Positions 1 through 10,090 of a stretch of DNA of 33,072 nucleotides are shown here, piece by piece. Numbering within the stretch: position 1 is the stretch's first letter; every line of letters starts with the position of its first letter. The DNA is taken from the NCBI GenBank assembly GCA_003427395.1, contig BFEA01000035.1:405205-438276 (forward strand), given 5' to 3'. The translations under genes and the position numbers were made by a program. This DNA comes from Chara braunii (lineage: Eukaryota; Streptophyta; Charophyceae; Charales; Characeae). A model generated the notes under the pieces. The model had not been told where the DNA came from, made no database searches, and saw only the letters and a program-made list of their open reading frames with translations.

Positions 1-93
1 GCATGATCCGCACATCACTATTTTGTGCATGGCGCACGCGCACCACACGGCGCACCGCAGAAGTGCGCCGCAAGTATGATCAGGATCTTTGCA
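1..93 (+). repeat. 3' end of the 5' LTR of element 1 (cut by window edge)
   Basis: This stretch lies directly before a primer-binding site and ends in GATCTTTGCA, so the LTR would close with the usual CA at 92-93, one base before the primer site. It is rich in GCGCAC/GCGCC motifs. A similar CGCGCCGC-GGTATGAT stretch recurs on the minus strand near 32480-32515. Only the last 10-17 bases resemble the end of the putative 3' LTR at 7075, so the pairing of the two LTRs is weak. Confidence 0.4.
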
Positions 94-94
94 C

Positions 95-106
95 TGGTAT
101 CGGAGC
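95..106 (+). promoter_or_regulatory. Primer-binding site of element 1 (initiator tRNA-Met type)
   Basis: TGGTATCGGAGC differs at one base from the plant retrotransposon primer site TGGTATCAGAGC, which pairs with the 3' end of initiator tRNA-Met. It follows an LTR end in CA with one base between and precedes the gag region, as expected for minus-strand DNA priming. Confidence 0.7.
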
Positions 107-494
107 AATTACCCGTTGCACTGTGGTGGTGAAAGAAAGCCGGCAAACCATAAGGCCAGCGGGTGTGTTCATGACGGGGTTTCACTGTAGCAGGCGAGAA
201 AGATAAAAAAGGTGCTGAACCAAGCTTGGAGCGGAAGATACATACCTGCAGCAGATCAAGATCGGTGGGGAGCGGCACCGTGAAGACCGAAGTGAAGTGC
301 TTTCTGCCCTGAACCCTGCCTGTTAGACCTTTTTTGTTGTTTCGTGAAGTTTTCACAAAATTCCTTGGTGACGGCTACTGCTGGTCAAGTAAGGTAGGTG
401 TCAGTCCCGTCAGATTAGAGTCTGACTCCGAATTAGAAAAGATAGGTGTTGAGGATTAAGTCTAACTGGCGAGGAGGCGGAGTCATACATACCT
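107..494 (+). other. Leader between primer site and gag of element 1
   Basis: I see no convincing coding frame here. The first 60 bases resemble the sequence after the relic primer site at 30254 (shared AGCCGGCAA motif), which suggests related retroelement leaders. Confidence 0.5.
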
Positions 495-2610
495 ATGCCA
501 TCACTCACCATGGACAACTATCCCATGCTTACTTTTCTGGCCCTTTCCGTGATCTGGGAACCATTGTTCCGATTAATCTTTCCATTGGGCGTCACGCGCG
601 TCTGCAGGGTGGCTGTGACCACCAAATCAGGAATTAGTCCTGTACCGTATACCACCACTGAACAGGCGAGGATGCAGGCGAAACTGCAGGAACAGAGGGA
701 CAGAAAAGCAGCCAAAATTAAAGAAAAAGAGGAGATAAGAAAGAAGATGGAGGAGGAGAAGGTGAGAATGGAGAAGGAGAAGAAAGAGATGGAGGAGAGG
801 TTGCAGAAGGAATTGGAAGAGGCATCGAGAGAGATCATTGAGGAGGAAGTTGAGGTGGAGGAGGAGGAAGAGAAAACTGGTGGTGCAGAGACTAGTACAG
901 CTGCCCACATTGAAGTATATCAGGGTGATGATGAGGAGTGGGTGAAAGAGTTTGGCTTCCACGCTGAGTTGCCGGCGGGGACAGAGGACGGACAAAAAGA
1001 TTTCGTAGCCCGGTTGGAAAGGGCCGAAGACGAAAGGGAGAGACAAATTTTGTTGGAAGAAAAATAAATCTCCCTGCGTTAGAAGGTTGTGGCCCAAAAC
1101 AGAAAGGAGATGGAGCGGCAAAGATTGAAGGAGGAAGGAGAGAAGCTCCAGCAGAGGTTGTAAGGAGCCGAAAGGAAAGGGGAGGCGGCGACGGAGGAGG
1201 GGATGACACTGACTACTAACACCCTCCACCATTCTCAGGCTCTAGCTGCCATCCAACACACCCTGACACACATCGAGTGCCGACAGCATGCATTCCAGAC
1301 TACTTGGAACAACTTCCTCTCTGCAAATGCTCGCCGGATAGATGAGCGGACAGCAAACTATGCCCTGCAATTAGACAAGCTCATCACCCAAAAGATTGAC
1401 AACCCCATCGCCGAGAGGAAGCCAAGTGGCGGTGGAGAAAATGGAGGCGATGCAGGAAAAGGAGAAGATCAGAAGGAGAGACAATTGGTGGAGGAGGAGA
1501 AAGACAGAGAATGAAAACGAAACTGCGAACCTACATCGGCGCTAGGGGTGAGAATTTCTATACCTGGGAGGCAGCAATGGACTGCTACCTGTACGGGCAG
1601 TGTATACCGTACTGGGACCTCGTGATCATGATCGATTCGTCCTTTGGCGGGGATGTTGCGAACTTTGCCATGTCATTAGTCGAAGCGGCAGGCTATGCAA
1701 CGATCATAGAATATTCCCAACAGACCCACAGTCAAGATTTCATCAAGGCGATCAGGGACAAGTTTGAAGACAAGAACCTCGATCATAAGATAGAGCAACA
1801 GATCCTGAATATCAGCACCAGTAAGTGGAAGAGTGACTCAACACTCAAGGCTACGATGGACAGCCTGCTGCAGTGTCAGAATCACGGCCTTACCCAAAAC
1901 AGATCCTCATGAACAATGCGCGCGCACTCCCATAACCTTTTAAATCTCAAATGTATGAGGAGGCATCACAAGAAGCGATGACCTATGACGTTTTCAGCAA
2001 GAAGGTTGTAGATAAAGTCGGATTCCTGCAGGAGGCTAATTATTACCATTGTTATAAGGATTTGCAAAAAGGGAATGGGTGGAAGAACAAGACGGTCAAC
2101 AGCTATATCGAAAGGAAGGATGAGGTATTGGTGACATTCGAAGAAGGTGGGGTTGAGGCCTTGCCATATGACAGGATAGACTACAGGCTTGATGGCCCGG
2201 ATGACAGCCAAGTAGACGAGGGAGGGGACTATGCGGTTGTTGTCGCCCGTGGGGGAGGGCAAGGAAGAGGAAGAGGAGGCCGAGATAAAGGAGGCCGAGG
2301 TAGAGGCAGAGGCAGAGGACGTGACACCCATGGGAGTAATAGCGAAGGTAGCTATTATGTGGGAGGTAAAGGTAACCGTTCCTCGCAAGGTGGATGCGGA
2401 TCTCCCTCCACAAGAGGAAGAGGTAGAGGGCCCAGACCATGGCCAGAGCACCCAATGCTTGTTGAAGGCGAGCCTTGGACGCAGATGGGCATAGAGCGTT
2501 CGCTGTGGCAGCAAAGGTTGAATGCCAACCAATGCTTGAGATGTGGTGATCCCAACCACATTGTCTGTTTTTGCCCAGACTACCGCTACACAAAAGGTAA
2601 CAGTCAGTAG
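495..2610 (+). pseudogene. gag: gag of element 1 (coiled coil, gag core, GRG-rich tract, CCHC zinc knuckle), broken
   Basis: Gag builds the virus-like particle and packages the RNA. Four open pieces follow one another: 495-1067, 1203-1514, 1511-1912 and 1951-2610, separated by stops or frameshifts. The first holds a long Glu/Lys/Arg-rich coiled coil around residues 55-115. The third looks like the helical gag core (for example FYTWEAAMDCYL). The fourth has a Gly/Arg-rich GRGRGR tract near residues 100-125 and a complete zinc knuckle CX2CX4HX4C (CLRCGDPNHIVCFC) at residues 195-208, bases 2533-2574. The order coiled coil, core, basic tract, knuckle is typical of plant Ty3/gypsy gag. No single frame could give a full protein. 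Confidence 0.75.
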
Positions 2611-2885
2611 GAGTCGTAGTTGCTCCTATTGGGACTTCAGGCGTAGACAGACTAGAAGTGCGCGCTGATCAGGCACCCTCCTATCTGGAGTCCCAAATGG
2701 CAGAGACTGTTGAAGGCCCCCACCTAGATGGATGTCCAGAGAACGCTTGCACTAGGGTCTCTCTAGGCGGTTCCCTCGCAGGCATTGGTGATGAGGTGAT
2801 CACTCGCTGCCCCGCCTAAGCCAAAATGAAAAAGAGAAGAGGGCAACTACTTTGGGGGGATGCAGAGATTAGTCGAACGTGAGTA

Positions 2886-3154
2886 GGAGCCTTAGTGGAT
2901 AGTGGCTCTACTCGTAGTTTTATTAGTAGGAAGGACTCAAAAAATTGCATCTAGGAATGAAGGTGCAGAAGTTAAGAGAGTCGGTAGTGAGTAGACTGGC
3001 CGACAATCGTGAGATGTGCATGGAGGAATATGTCGAGGAGATCAAGGCATACTTTCGGTTGGAGGGGGGAAAAAAGGTAGAGAAGGTTCTACATTCCCTT
3101 ACCCTCTTACTGGAGGACAGCCTCCCCTTCGACCTGATTTTAGGGACAGGCTAG
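2886..3154 (+). pseudogene. Retroviral-type aspartic protease of element 1, frameshifted
   Basis: The protease would cut the gag-pol polyprotein. The active-site motif GALVDSGSTRSFIS lies at about 2886-2927, with DSG at 2898-2906. The frame then ends at a stop, but the +2 frame from 2945 continues to LPFDLILGTG, which matches the ILG motif of the C-terminal part. The frame change falls in a run of six A bases near 2939-2944, a typical slippage site. The catalytic Asp is present, yet the protein cannot be read in one frame. Confidence 0.7.
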
Positions 3155-3420
3155 GGAGAAGCAGCCATCGTAGATGTCGAGTTGGGCGAGCACGAGTGTT
3201 AACTGCCCAGCCCCACTGGGGGCAATTTGGCAAGTAGAAGATGAGGTTGTTCCACGAGTCGGGTCTAGATTACGAACTGTTCGTTTGTTGTATGAGCGCC
3301 CCTGCGTTCACCCGACACGTGACAAGAGAGAAGTTGGAAGACCAGGTCTTTGTGGCCTATGTGAAACTGGTGAGTGAAGAGAATAAGGGTGAAGACAAGA
3401 CACCGCCCCGAGTATAAAAC

Positions 3421-4064
3421 CTGCTGCAAGAGTTTGTTGATGTGGGAGAAACCCCAACCGAAGTGGTAGAGCGGGAGATGAAGCACCGGATTGAGATAGA
3501 GCCCTGTAGCAAGATTCCTAGGGGCCCCGTTTACAAAATGTCTCCCAAGGAGTTAGATGAATTGCACAGGTAACTCGATGATTGAGAAGGGGTGGATAAA
3601 ACCCAATTCGTCACCGTACGGCGCACCAGTTTTTTTTGTGCCGAAGAAAGAGGGTGAACTGCATTTGTGCATTGATTACCCGGGATTGAATGCTATCACG
3701 GTCAAGAATGTTGAACCGTTGCCCCAGATTGATGACCTCTTAGACAGGGTGCAGGGATGTAAGTATTTCTCCAAGATTGACCTGAAGTCTGGGTACCATC
3801 AGATTGAGGTACAGCTGGAAGATGGACCCGCTACTGTCACTATGAGTTTGTGGTGATGTCGTTGGATTGACTAATGCCCCTGCAACATTCCAAAGATGCA
3901 TGAATAATCTGTTTAGAGATTGGTTAGATAGGTTTGTTGTCGTTTATTTGGATCATATTATGATTTTTAGCAAGAGCTTGGAGGAGCATCAGAATCATTT
4001 GCGTCAGATATTGACTAAGTTGCGAGAGTCCAATTTCAAGATAAATCCGAAGAAGTGTGAATAG
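3421..4064 (+). pseudogene. Reverse transcriptase of element 1, catalytic YLDD changed to YLDH
   Basis: RT copies element RNA into DNA. The segment starts with a linker (LLQEFVDVGETPTEVVE), passes through a frameshift near 3570, then shows GWIKPNSSPYGAPVFFVPKK, FSKIDLKSGYHQIEV, TNAPATFQRCMN and VVVYLDHIMIFSKS. In the family the last motif is YLDD, whose two Asp residues bind the catalytic metals; here the second Asp codon is CAT (3954-3956), so the active site is lost. A second departure is CIDYPGLN where the family has DYRGLN. A further frame change separates 3856 from 3867. Confidence 0.85.
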
Positions 4065-4139
4065 GCCAAGCGCCAAATCTTGTATTTGGGATAAGTAGTA
4101 CATGGAGATAGAGTGAGACCGGAGGATGCCAAGATAGCA

Positions 4140-4720
4140 GCACCCGACACACATTGACGGAGTTGCGGTCGTTCTTAGGACTGGCCAACTATTACCAAAA
4201 ATTTGGTCGTAATTTCACTTCCGTTGTTGCTCCTTTGCGCAGACTGTTGCAAAAGGAAACTATATGAAACAAACAAGGATTGTACATCAGCCTTCAAGAA
4301 GTTGAAGAAGTCCCTCATTGAGTACCCGGTCCTTAACCTAGTTGACCCATCTTTCCATTTGTCGTTACTATCGATGCCAGCCAGTATGGCATTGGCGCTG
4401 TTCTCCAACAAAATTACGGAAATGGGTACAGGCCCGTGGAGTTTATGTCTTGCAGGCTCCATAGTGAGAAGGTAGCAGCCTCGACTTATGAGCGTGAGCT
4501 CTTCGCCCTCAAGCAGACCTTAGACCACTTGCGACACTATCTGTTAAGGTGACACTTCAAGATATACTCAAACCATGAGACTCTGAGCTGGTTGAAGACC
4601 CAAGCCCGAATGACTCTTGAACTGACTAGGTGGGCTGGGGAGATTGACTAGGTGGGCTGGGGAGATTGACCAGTCAAGGGTAAATTCAATGTTGTCGCTG
4701 ATGCATTTGAGCAAACATGC
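4140..4720 (+). pseudogene. RNase H of element 1, broken
   Basis: RNase H removes template RNA after first-strand synthesis. The RT connection (LRSFLGLANYY-like, 4155-4200) leads into an RNase H fold: DASQYGIGAVLQQ near 4372-4410 carries the first catalytic Asp, and STYERELFAL near 4475-4510 carries the Glu. These lie in a different frame from the preceding AFKKLKKSLIE helix, so at least one frameshift splits the domain. A perfect 22-bp tandem duplication at 4624-4667 further disrupts its C-terminal part. Confidence 0.7.
4624..4667 (+). repeat. 22-bp perfect tandem duplication inside the element 1 RNase H
   Basis: Two adjacent identical copies (4624-4645 and 4646-4667) begin GACTAGGTGGGC. 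Because 22 is not a multiple of 3 the duplication shifts the frame. It looks like replication slippage after the element lost function. Confidence 0.9.
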
Positions 4721-4779
4721 AGATTTCTTTGGCGCGATAGTGACTCTTACCTGGATGCTGGCGCAGACCTGCAACAAAA

Positions 4780-6238
4780 GATTAGAGTTGCCTACGATGA
4801 TGATCATGTGTGCAATGCGTTGATAAAGAAGGTGCATGCCACACCTCAGGAAGTTCCTGATTATAGAATGGCCGATGGATTGCTATTTGAAAAGACTGAT
4901 GTGCATGATAGGCTATGCATACCGAATAGTGAAGAGGTACGCAGCCTGATCCTAGGGGAATGTCATGATACTGAAGGTCATTTCGGTTGTCGAAAGACCT
5001 ACGCTACGCTGTCGAGATCCTACACTTGGCCCAACATGAAGCATGATTGAATTGCCTACATCCAAGGCTGCCAAGTATGTCAGAGGAACAAGAGTTCCAT
5101 GCAGCCTCCCCTCGGACTGTTGAAACCCTTGCCTATCCCATTTGTCCCCGGTGAATCTTTATCTATCGATTTTATGGATACTTAGATCAAGAGTAGTAGT
5201 GGGAAGACTCAAGTTATGGTTATAGTTTACTGGTTTAGTAAATTCGTCATTTTGTACCATTACCTGTTGAAGCGAAGACAAATCTGGTCATCAAAGAGTT
5301 TTTTAACCACTAGGTCAAGGATTATGGTCACCCCTTGAGTATAGTTAGTGACCGAGATAGCCGGTTTACAGGGGAACAATGGCAACAATTAATGAACATG
5401 TATGGATATAAGTTAGCGATGTCGTTTGGGCACCACCCTGAGACAAATGGCCAGACCCAGCAGATGAACAACATCTTACAGCAAGTATTGCCTATGTATA
5501 TAAAGGCCAGATCAAATAGATTGGGATAAAAACCTTCCAAAAGTAGCTAGTGCGTATAACAACTCAGTTCATCTAGCTACCTCACGGACCCCGAACGAGC
5601 TTCATAGAGGCTGGAGTGCCCAATGTCCCATAGACTGTTTAAATCCGGATCAGATCCAAAGACTACCACCTGGTACACGCGAGTTTGCTATCCAGTATGA
5701 GAGGGATCCGCAGCGCGTTGCTGAGAATATCTGGAAGGCCCAATACTAGAGGGATCTGGTGGAACAAACATCGCCGCCCGTCACAATTTACGGTAGGAGA
5801 TCTTGTCTGGTCAAGTCTAAAGAGTTTGTTCACGAAGAAGGGATCTCGCAAAAGTTGCTGCCCGCCTACAGAGGGTCGTGGCAAGTATTAGATGTTAAGG
5901 GCGATGGAGATGGACCGTCATACATCATCGAGATTCCACCCCCCTATTTTTCACACTTCTAAGCTACTTCCCTGTGTGACTAATGATGCATTTCCCTCAC
6001 GCCGACCCACGATTCCACCTGATATGGACGGAAGATACGACATAGACAAAATTGTAGCTGAGGATACCTTCCGTACAGGTCGTAGAGGGAGGCCACAAGG
6101 CAATATAAGGTTCGATTTGCTTACCAAGATCCCAATGAAGACCGCTGGTTCACCAAGGATGAGTTAGTTCAGACAGCTCCTCATATAGTCTCATATCACG
6201 AGAGGGCACACAGAGGATTGAACATCTATGACCGTTGA
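4780..6238 (+). pseudogene. Integrase of element 1 with chromodomain-like C-terminus; catalytic Glu replaced by Gln
   Basis: Integrase inserts element DNA into the genome. The zinc-binding H2C2 part is visible at about 4970-5090 (GHFGCRKTYATLSRSYTWP, then a stop, then GCQVCQRN). The core includes LSIDFMDT (5158-5181) and VSDRDSRFTG (5344-5373). The position 35 residues after the second Asp should be Glu, but the motif reads GQTQQMNN, with CAG at 5458-5460. The C-terminal part contains YRGSWQVLDVKG (GPY/F-like) and a chromodomain-like stretch, DMDGRYDIDKIVAEDTF followed in another frame by RFAYQDPNEDRWFTKDELVQ, ending at a TGA at 6236-6238. Several stops and frameshifts make it inactive. Confidence 0.8.
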
Positions 6239-7075
6239 AGTTGACTTTTCTCGGAGGACCTCCAAATTAGGCTCGCGGGAGTGAATGGATTCACACTGCA
6301 AGCCTACCAGTCCATGTTACAAAGTCCCCAATTATTGCAGTCTGCAGGCCCTAGGGTATGTATTGACTCTGTAGGCCTAGGCGTCATAGGTCCGTAGGAA
6401 CAGTACCTGTAGGATCACGCCAGTCCCCAAAGGTCCAGTTTTTGCAGCAGCCTCACAAGAAAGGTGAGAACCTTCCCAAAATAGCAACTTGGAAGGGCAG
6501 AGGCAAAAAAAATTCCCAAAATAGCAACTTGGAAGGGCAGAGGCAAAAGAACGCCGGTACTGATTGAAGCAGGCAGGCCCAGCCCTCAAAACAATATATT
6601 TTGGACTAAATGCGCTGAAGGGAGAAGACGCCCAGCACCCTGGCTGAAGGAGACGTCCATAGCCAAGAGGGGGAAGAAGCAGACTTGGCAGCCATTACCG
6701 CCTGACGTTGAGAGAGACACGCTGCAATAGTATTCAGGGTAGATCTAGGACATAGACATAAGAGAGGACAGAAAGGGAGATCAACGAGGGTGAACAGTGC
6801 TGAGAAGGAAGAAGAAGAGAGAGAGAGAGAGGAGAGGGAGAGAGAAACAAAGAGAAAAGCAGCAGATCGCACAGGGGAAAGTCGGGATTTGAGTCGGGGG
6901 TTGTTTTAGCAGTTGGGACCGCCCAATTCCGAACTTTTCCAATTGCGTATTATTGTATCTAAGTGGAACTTCGAATTTGCACTGTTCATAACCATATCTC
7001 AAGCTCATGTGAGCTTTATCTCATTGTTATCACGCGGATGTTGCTTTGCTAGTGAAATAGTGTCATGATCTTTGC
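6239..7075 (+). repeat. Putative polypurine tract and 3' LTR of element 1
   Basis: No coding frame is supported here. A short purine run (GCGGGAG, ending at 6282) is followed by TG at 6283, a possible LTR start soon after the integrase stop. The segment ends CATGATCTTTGCA at 7063-7075, similar to the 5' LTR end at 80-93. Beyond 7075 the sequence becomes minus-strand integrase of element B. A purine-rich tract lies near 6800-6860. The LTR call rests on position and short end motifs only, because the 5' LTR body is outside the window. Confidence 0.35.
6473..6552 (+). repeat. Two direct copies of a 36-40-bp unit
   Basis: A unit starting TTCCCAAAATAGCAACTTGG occurs at 6473 and again at 6513. The copies are nearly exact and differ mainly in the length of the A-run joining them. 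It is a local duplication in the non-coding tail of element 1. Confidence 0.85.
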
Positions 7076-7078
7076 AGG

Positions 7079-7711
7079 GAGGTGAGTCCTTCCAATCTGA
7101 ACTTATGAACCTGGTGTCCTGGTCACTCACAAGAGTCTTCGTGGGGCCATAATCAAGAATTAACCTCTTGTTAAACTCCTCGATCACAAGGTCAATGGGG
7201 CATGAGGTGGTACTGGAATCAAATTCAAAAATTTTGAGAAGCGGTCGACAATCACCATCACCTGTGAATATCCGTTCGTGCTCTTATTTCCCATGTTTGT
7301 GAAATCAATGGAGACAGCCTCCCCAGGTCCATCAGGGATAGGAAAAGGATGCAGCAGCCCATAGGGCTTTTGTCGATATGGTTTGATGCCTTCACAAACT
7401 CGACACTCAGGCACAAACTTTCAAACCATTCACTTCATCCCGGACCAATCAAACTGTTGTAACAGGCTTCCATAAGTCTTTTCAAACCCAAAGTGTCCAC
7501 TCCGGCCATGAGCCAAGACCAAGAAGTGAGTGTGGATAGGCTCATGGTGGGATACACACAACCGGTTGCACTTTCCATAGCATTGGAAAATCAGACCTTC
7601 ACACTTGTGGAAATCAGGCTGACTGCTATTGTCAACTTTGATCTGCTCAAGGATGGAACCGAGGTCCAAATCCTTGGCAATCTCCTCAACTAGTTCCTCC
7701 TTCAATTTCAT
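7079..7711 (-). pseudogene. Integrase of element B, truncated after the second catalytic Asp
   Basis: From 7711 downward the minus strand shows the zinc-binding region (GRSGHFGFEKTYGSLLQQF with WSGMK, then CRVCEGIKPYRQKPYG), then the core: AVSIDFTNMG with the first catalytic Asp, VMVIVDRFSKF, and LVSDQDTRFISSDW with the second Asp at about 7110-7120. The sequence then leaves the family, so the PETNGQxE segment and the C-terminal domain are absent. At least one frameshift (near 7185) and a break near 7430 also split it. Confidence 0.8.
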
Positions 7712-7746
7712 CCAGGTCGTAGGAGCTCACAAGGCAAGTCACGTAC

Positions 7747-8314
7747 TCAGGGTGGCAAGAAAAAGCATCCGCAACGCTTGTAACAACCTTTCTTATGCTT
7801 GAGCTCAAAATCATACACATGAATCTTATGCAGCCAGCGGGTCAATGTTGTAGATGGATTATTCTGCGTCTTGATCCATTTCAAAGTCTCATGGTCTGAG
7901 AACACTTTGAAATGGCGATGGCGACCCAAGAGGAAGTATTTCCGATGCTCTAGTGCCTCTCTCAAAGTGTAGAGCTCTCTCATGTAGGTGGAAGTAGCTA
8001 CCTTTTGACTGGGCATGCATTTGCTGTAGTACTCAAGCGGATGCAAGCCATCACCATCACCTTGTTGCAGCACTCCGCCAATCCCATACTAACTCGCATC
8101 CATAGTGAGTAAAAATGTGAGTTTGGGATCTACAATGCGCAACACTAGATGACTCACCAAGGCCTTTTTTCAAGGCCTCGAAAGCGGCCGTACATTCCCC
8201 ATCCCAAGCGTAGGATACGTTCTTCCTTGTCAGTCTAGACAATGGACGGGTGATGATAGAAAATATGGGTACAAACTTGCGGTAGTATGATGCAAGACCA
8301 AAAAAAGAACGCAA
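7747..8314 (-). pseudogene. RNase H of element B, broken
   Basis: The minus strand reads MRSFFGLASYYRKFVPIFS (the conserved linker after RT), AFEALKKGL, then an RNase H core with DAS-stop-YGIGGVLQQ near 8065-8100 and STYMRELYTLREAL, DHETLKWI and LTRWLHKIHVYDF downstream. The stop inside the DASQYG motif is a single C-to-T change of a Gln codon. A frameshift near 8150-8170 separates the two halves. The role is removal of RNA from the RNA:DNA hybrid. Confidence 0.8.
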
Positions 8315-8369
8315 TTCACGAACATTGGCAGGTTGAGGCCACTTGCGGATGACCTCAACGTTGGTTCTT

Positions 8370-9062
8370 TGGCTCTAGGCCTGCAACAAACAACCTATGC
8401 CCAAGATAGATAATGCTGTCCCTCCCAAACTCGGATTTCTCTGCATTGAGATGACGTTGCGCATCCTTGAGGATCTGCAACACCTCCTCAAGGTATCTCA
8501 TGTGCTCCTCCATCGACTTGCTAAAGATTATAATGTCATCTAGATAAACAACAACAAATCAATTGATCTGATTACCGAACACCTTGTCCATGATACTTTG
8601 AAAGGCGGTTGGTGCATTCGTGGGACCTAAGGGCATAATGGTGAATTCATATAGCCCATCACGAGTCTTGAATGCAGTCTTGTGCTGGTCTGCAGGATCG
8701 ACTTCAATCTGGTGGTAACCAAACTTGAGATCGATCTTGGAGAAGACCTTGCACTCACCTGCAGCATCAAGCAAATCATCAATGCAAGACGAAGGATATG
8801 CGCTTTTCCTAGTGATTCGATTCAATCCACGATAGCCGATACTCATCCGTAGTTTGCCTCCTTTCTTTGGGACAAACAAAACAGGTGCACCAGATTTTGA
8901 TTTGTTGGGCTTGATCCAACCTTTCTCAAGCATCTCATCAATTTGTCTTCGCAACTCCAATTCGCCTGAGCCCATCCGATAGACATGATCTTTTGGGGGA
9001 GTGTTGCCTTCTATCAACTCGATTTTGTCCAGACACACAGGAACTCCACGTGGTTCCGCCAA
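8370..9062 (-). pseudogene. Reverse transcriptase of element B, YLDD intact but stop upstream
   Basis: The minus strand carries GWIKPNKSKSGAPVLFVPKK, YRGLNRITRKSAYP, FSKIDLKFGYHQIEVD, HKTAFKTRDGLYEFTIMPLG and TNAPTAFQSIMDKVF in one 167-codon frame. An in-frame stop at 8556-8558 then separates this from VVVYLDDIIIFSKSMEEHM, where the catalytic YLDD is preserved. The thumb region follows with frameshifts (IIYLGH near 8405). Compared with the usual VDYRxLN motif it reads SIGYRGLN, so the Asp before YR is lost as well. Confidence 0.85.
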
Positions 9063-9233
9063 GACTTGGGGAAATCCATTACGAAGACTGCAGATTTCTC
9101 ATGGAACCTCTGGAGGTGGAGAATCGGAATCCGGTGCAAACATATCGGACTACATAGGTGAAGCCAAGACAACATGATTCGAAGTAGAACCATTTGGACT
9201 AGAAGCAAAGTAGTTGCATGCAAAGAAAAACCG

Positions 9234-9699
9234 TTATATACAGCAAAAATAAAAAAAAATCATTTGGCACTCGAGCGTTTCATCCAAAAGAACTGGACGC
9301 TCGATCCCCATGGCATCTTTGACCATGAACTGCAAGTCCTTCCACGTGGTTCTTTTGCATTGGGCCTGCAACCAGCCCAAGCCAATAATCGCGTCGGAGG
9401 GGCACTTGTATAGGACATAGAAGGTCAACTCACGTGTGATTGTGTGGTCTGCATCAGAGGTACGTGTGTTGTCTGCGTCAAAGGTCGTGCACACACCTTT
9501 GACTGCATGTATGGTTAGGTGTGTTGTATGCGTCAAAGGTCGTGCGCACACCTTTGACTGCATGTCCACATGTGACAACCTCTTGGTTGCCCACTTGAGT
9601 CCGGCAAGGGTTCTGGAAAGCCCCTTGCTTCATTCGTAAGTGTACCTTAGGAATGTCGTGCGGTGAGAAGTAGTTGGTAGTTGCGCCACAATCAGCCAA
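9234..9699 (-). pseudogene. Aspartic protease of element B with DCG in place of DSG/DTG
   Basis: Near 9660-9699 the minus strand reads ALADCGATTNYFSP, which matches the retropepsin active site except that Ser/Thr after the catalytic Asp is Cys. After an internal duplication (9464-9565) a different frame continues to ELTFYVLYKCPSDAIIGLGW, the ILG-type motif of the protease C-terminus. The protein would have processed gag-pol. The duplication and frame change show it is not functional here. Whether DCG was ever functional in this family I cannot tell. Confidence 0.65.
9464..9565 (-). repeat. 47-bp duplicated unit, each copy with a 9-bp inverted repeat
   Basis: Copies at 9464-9510 and 9519-9565 differ at only a few bases. 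Each contains GTCAAAGGT, nine bases, then ACCTTTGAC, so each can fold into a hairpin (arms 9477-9485/9495-9503 and 9532-9540/9550-9558). A weaker related stretch precedes them near 9440-9460. The block lies inside the protease of element B. Confidence 0.85.
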
Positions 9700-10090
9700 C
9701 GCACGGATGTATCAACCATTAATGCGGAGCTCTAAGAAGATCAACTTCGTTTTTCCCTGCGTGCACTCTTGCTTCATCTGAGCCCGACGCAGCAAGAGAG
9801 CATGAAAGTCAACCTCTTCCAACTCCACCCAAAGCTCCTAGAGGATATGCAGTTTCGCAGCCTTGGAATCAGCATCAGTTGGGGTCTCAAGAGAGGGTTG
9901 CTGAGTGGGATTAGGATCCTTGGGAGCTACACTTACCAATTCGGCCTCTCCTGCAATAGAGTGTTGATAACGACTCTACCCCATTGACTGGTTTCCCTGC
10001 TCAAGTCTGGCTTGAATCTTTGCTCCTTCCGGGAGGTGAATGATGTTAGCATTGTACTTCACTGAGTTCCTCGGCTCTTTTTAAAGACAT
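9700..10090 (-). other. Gag-protease linker of element B, no readable frame
   Basis: This stretch joins the protease start to the gag region. Both strands are closed by frequent stops and I see no recognisable domain. It is probably the C-terminal gag / N-terminal pol spacer of element B. Confidence 0.4.

Larger units (their letters stand above)
1..7075 (+). mobile_element. Element 1: degenerate Ty3/gypsy LTR retrotransposon
   Basis: The order along the plus strand is LTR end, tRNA-Met-like primer site, gag with coiled coil and CCHC knuckle, aspartic protease, RT, RNase H, then integrase. Integrase after RT is the Ty3/gypsy (Metaviridae) order. The element is dead: every domain is split by frameshifts or stops, RT reads YLDH instead of YLDD, and the integrase catalytic Glu is Gln. 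The 5' LTR runs off the left edge of the window. The 3' end is less certain; integrase stops at 6238 and a putative LTR runs to 7075, where it abuts the integrase of an opposite-strand element. The integrase tail resembles that of element D at the right end of the window, so the two are probably related families. Confidence 0.8.

Noticed and set aside
18-356. 112-codon minus-strand open frame
   Set aside because: It overlaps the LTR end and primer site of element 1 and has no recognisable domain or coding bias.
627-1232. 201-codon minus-strand open frame rich in Leu and Phe
   Set aside because: It is the complement of the Glu/Lys-rich coiled coil of gag; such purine-rich coding sequence always gives a Leu-rich antisense frame.
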